In this document: positions 5,072-5,983 of the stretch, in pieces
Layout of the letters: each line of letters begins with the position of its first letter
Position numbering within the stretch: position 1 is the first letter of the stretch
NCBI GenBank assembly: GCA_013044465.1
Contig: JABEUL010000264.1
Location: 1-5,983, forward strand
DNA length: 5,983 nucleotides
Direction of reading: 5' to 3'
DNA from: Acidimicrobiales bacterium
GTDB lineage: Bacteria > Actinomycetota > Acidimicrobiia > Acidimicrobiales > JABEUL01
Made by a program: the position numbers and the translations under genes
The notes under the pieces: model-generated
What the model was told of the DNA's origin: nothing
Seen by the model: the letters and a program-made list of their open reading frames with translations, nothing else
The model's database searches: none

Positions 5072-5341
5072 GTGGCTAATATAAAGAGCCAGATAAAACG
5101 TAATAAGCAAAATGAGAAACGACATGAGCGAAACAAGGCCGTTAAATCCGAGCTTAAAACACGCGTAAAACAAGCTTTGACCAGCGCCGCTGACGGAACC
5201 CCTGACATTGAGGAGAACTTAAAGTTGGCCGTAAAAAGGCTGGATAAGGCTGCTTCAAAAGGAATTATTCACAAAAATCAGGCTGCAAATCGCAAATCAG
5301 CACTGATGAGAAGGATTTCTACACTTAGCGCCTCGAAGTAG
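5072..5341 (+). CDS. rpsT: 30S ribosomal protein S20
   Basis: S20 binds 16S rRNA early in assembly of the small subunit. The 89-residue, strongly basic, largely helical product has the expected length and the family pattern MANIKSQIKRNKQNEKRHERNKAVKSELKTRVK at the N-terminus, followed by AVKRLDKAASKGIIHKNQAANRKSALMRR near the C-terminus (about 53-81), the most conserved part. The start is GTG at 5072, fixed by the MANIKSQIKR N-terminus and by an AGAGGAG Shine-Dalgarno sequence at 5061-5067 that lies only 4 nt from the start codon. It stands alone on its strand between divergent lepA and convergent holA, an arrangement seen in other Actinobacteria. Its last 17 bases overlap the 3' end of holA on the other strand. 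Expression is expected to be high, with the extended -10 at 5027-5035 as its likely promoter. Confidence 0.98.
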   Translation: MANIKSQIKRNKQNEKRHERNKAVKSELKTRVKQALTSAADGTPDIEENLKLAVKRLDKAASKGIIHKNQAANRKSALMRRISTLSASK

Positions 5342-5983
5342 TTTTGGATAGCTGACAAAGCCTAGCTACCAATATCTCAAGTACAGATTCACCACTTAAA
5401 CCACTAATTCCGCGCAAGTCGTAGTCGGCATCTGCCAACAGAGTAATCGCCCGATGAAGTCCCTCGATCCCTAGACGCCTTGATCTAGCCAAAGCTTTTT
5501 GGGCCACAAATGGGTGGATATTTCCTAAATATTGGGCAGCTTCTTCTCGTGTAGTCAAATTAACCCCCTGCAACCTTAAGGGTTGATCAAAGTGTCTCTC
5601 AAGCAAGGCAAGGATTGTCAGTGGGTGTCTTGAAGAAGCATTTAGCAATCTGTGAAGCTCAATTAGTGCAGTTTTGGAATCTCCCGTATCCATCGCATCG
5701 GCCAGAGCCCATGGAGGAGTTGAACCACTAGATCCGAGAAATGGGAGAATTTCGTTGGCGCTTAGATGCTTGGTTGGCCCAAATGCGGCTTCTAAAGTTT
5801 CCAGCAAAGGAGCCAATCTTGAGAGGTCTTCACCTAAATGTTCTTGGATAAGAGCAACTGCTTGAGCATCTAACTTCACATGAGAAGCCGCAATTTCTTC
5901 CTTAAGCCAGCCAGATCGTGCCTTTTGGTTAGTTGAAATGCCCGTTTCAATTACAAGAGCGGAATTTTTTAACGCCTTTAATA
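5325..5983 (-). CDS. holA: DNA polymerase III delta subunit (HolA), 5' end outside window
   Basis: HolA (delta) is the clamp-loader subunit that opens the beta sliding clamp at primed sites. The frame stays open from the stop codon (5327-5325) to the right edge, giving 218 residues, about the C-terminal two thirds of a protein usually near 320-340. The GTG at 5879 is an internal valine: the 34 codons upstream of it continue family-like sequence (LKNSALVIET, then TNQKARSGWLKEEIAA). Recognisable parts are the lid-domain pattern LDAQAVALIQEHLGEDLSRLAPLLETLEAAFG, the collar-domain segment ALIELHRLLNASSRHPLTILALLERHFDQPLRLQG, HPFVAQKALARSRRLGIEGLHRAITLLADADYDLRG, and the final helix VLEILVARLCQL. 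The N-terminal AAA+-like domain is off the window. It faces rpsT tail to tail, with a 17-bp overlap, matching the actinobacterial holA-rpsT-lepA neighbourhood. Delta subunits diverge quickly, but pattern and context agree. Confidence 0.92.
   Translation of the reverse strand, partial: LKALKNSALVIETGISTNQKARSGWLKEEIAASHVKLDAQAVALIQEHLGEDLSRLAPLLETLEAAFGPTKHLSANEILPFLGSSGSTPPWALADAMDTGDSKTALIELHRLLNASSRHPLTILALLERHFDQPLRLQGVNLTTREEAAQYLGNIHPFVAQKALARSRRLGIEGLHRAITLLADADYDLRGISGLSGESVLEILVARLCQLSKTTSRR
5344..5372 (+). terminator. Weak hairpin after rpsT, inside the holA 3' end
   Basis: Just after the rpsT stop, TTGG-A-TAGCT (5344-5353) can pair with AGCTACCAA (5364-5372), a 9-bp stem with one bulged A and a 10-nt loop. 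No T-run follows on either strand, so termination here would need Rho or another factor. The sequence is also holA coding DNA, which could explain it by chance. Confidence 0.3.

Noticed and set aside
1..5983. Search for CRISPR arrays, tRNA or rRNA genes, insertion sequences and a novel defence or toxin-antitoxin system
   Set aside because: No spaced direct repeats, no tRNA cloverleaf, no transposase motif and no unrecognised multi-gene cassette were seen; nearly all of the window is accounted for by known families.

Overview
The window looks like a chromosomal housekeeping stretch from a compact, fairly AT-rich member of the Actinomycetota. The evidence is the gene content: an rplS-linked protein of the actinobacterial DUF2469 family, a small zinc-ribbon protein of a type I know mainly from Actinobacteria, and two gene orders typical of that phylum (trmD-rplS-DUF2469, and holA facing rpsT with lepA diverging from rpsT). 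The sequence is clearly below the GC content of most cultured Actinobacteria, and genes abut or overlap. This would suit a streamlined aquatic lineage such as Nanopelagicales or a small marine or freshwater acidimicrobial group; that placement is inference.

Layout: positions 1-1086 (+) carry the 3' end of trmD, a 76-bp gap with a possible leader hairpin, rplS, and the DUF2469 gene. A hairpin followed by a T-run closes this unit. Next comes a divergent pair: a zinc-ribbon protein (1123-1407, -) and a PaaG-like crotonase (1431-2201, +). Their start codons are only 23 bp apart. A promoter with a striking palindrome over its -10 then drives an EfeU/FTR1-type iron permease (2291-3163, +). The permease stop codon directly touches the stop codon of the convergent lepA (3164-4975, -), and a long hairpin spans the junction. 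lepA diverges from rpsT (5072-5341, +) across 96 bp with a likely two-way promoter. rpsT overlaps the 3' end of the convergent holA (5325-5983, -, cut by the window edge) by 17 bp.

Together the genes serve translation (tRNA m1G37 methylation, L19, S20, LepA/EF4) and replication (clamp-loader delta subunit), with an iron-uptake gene and an acyl-CoA enzyme inserted between the two conserved blocks. I found no mobile element, CRISPR array, tRNA, rRNA or obvious novel multi-gene system. The most interesting signals are regulatory: the palindromic operator at the iron permease, the two overlapping divergent promoters, and the structured tail-to-tail gene junctions.
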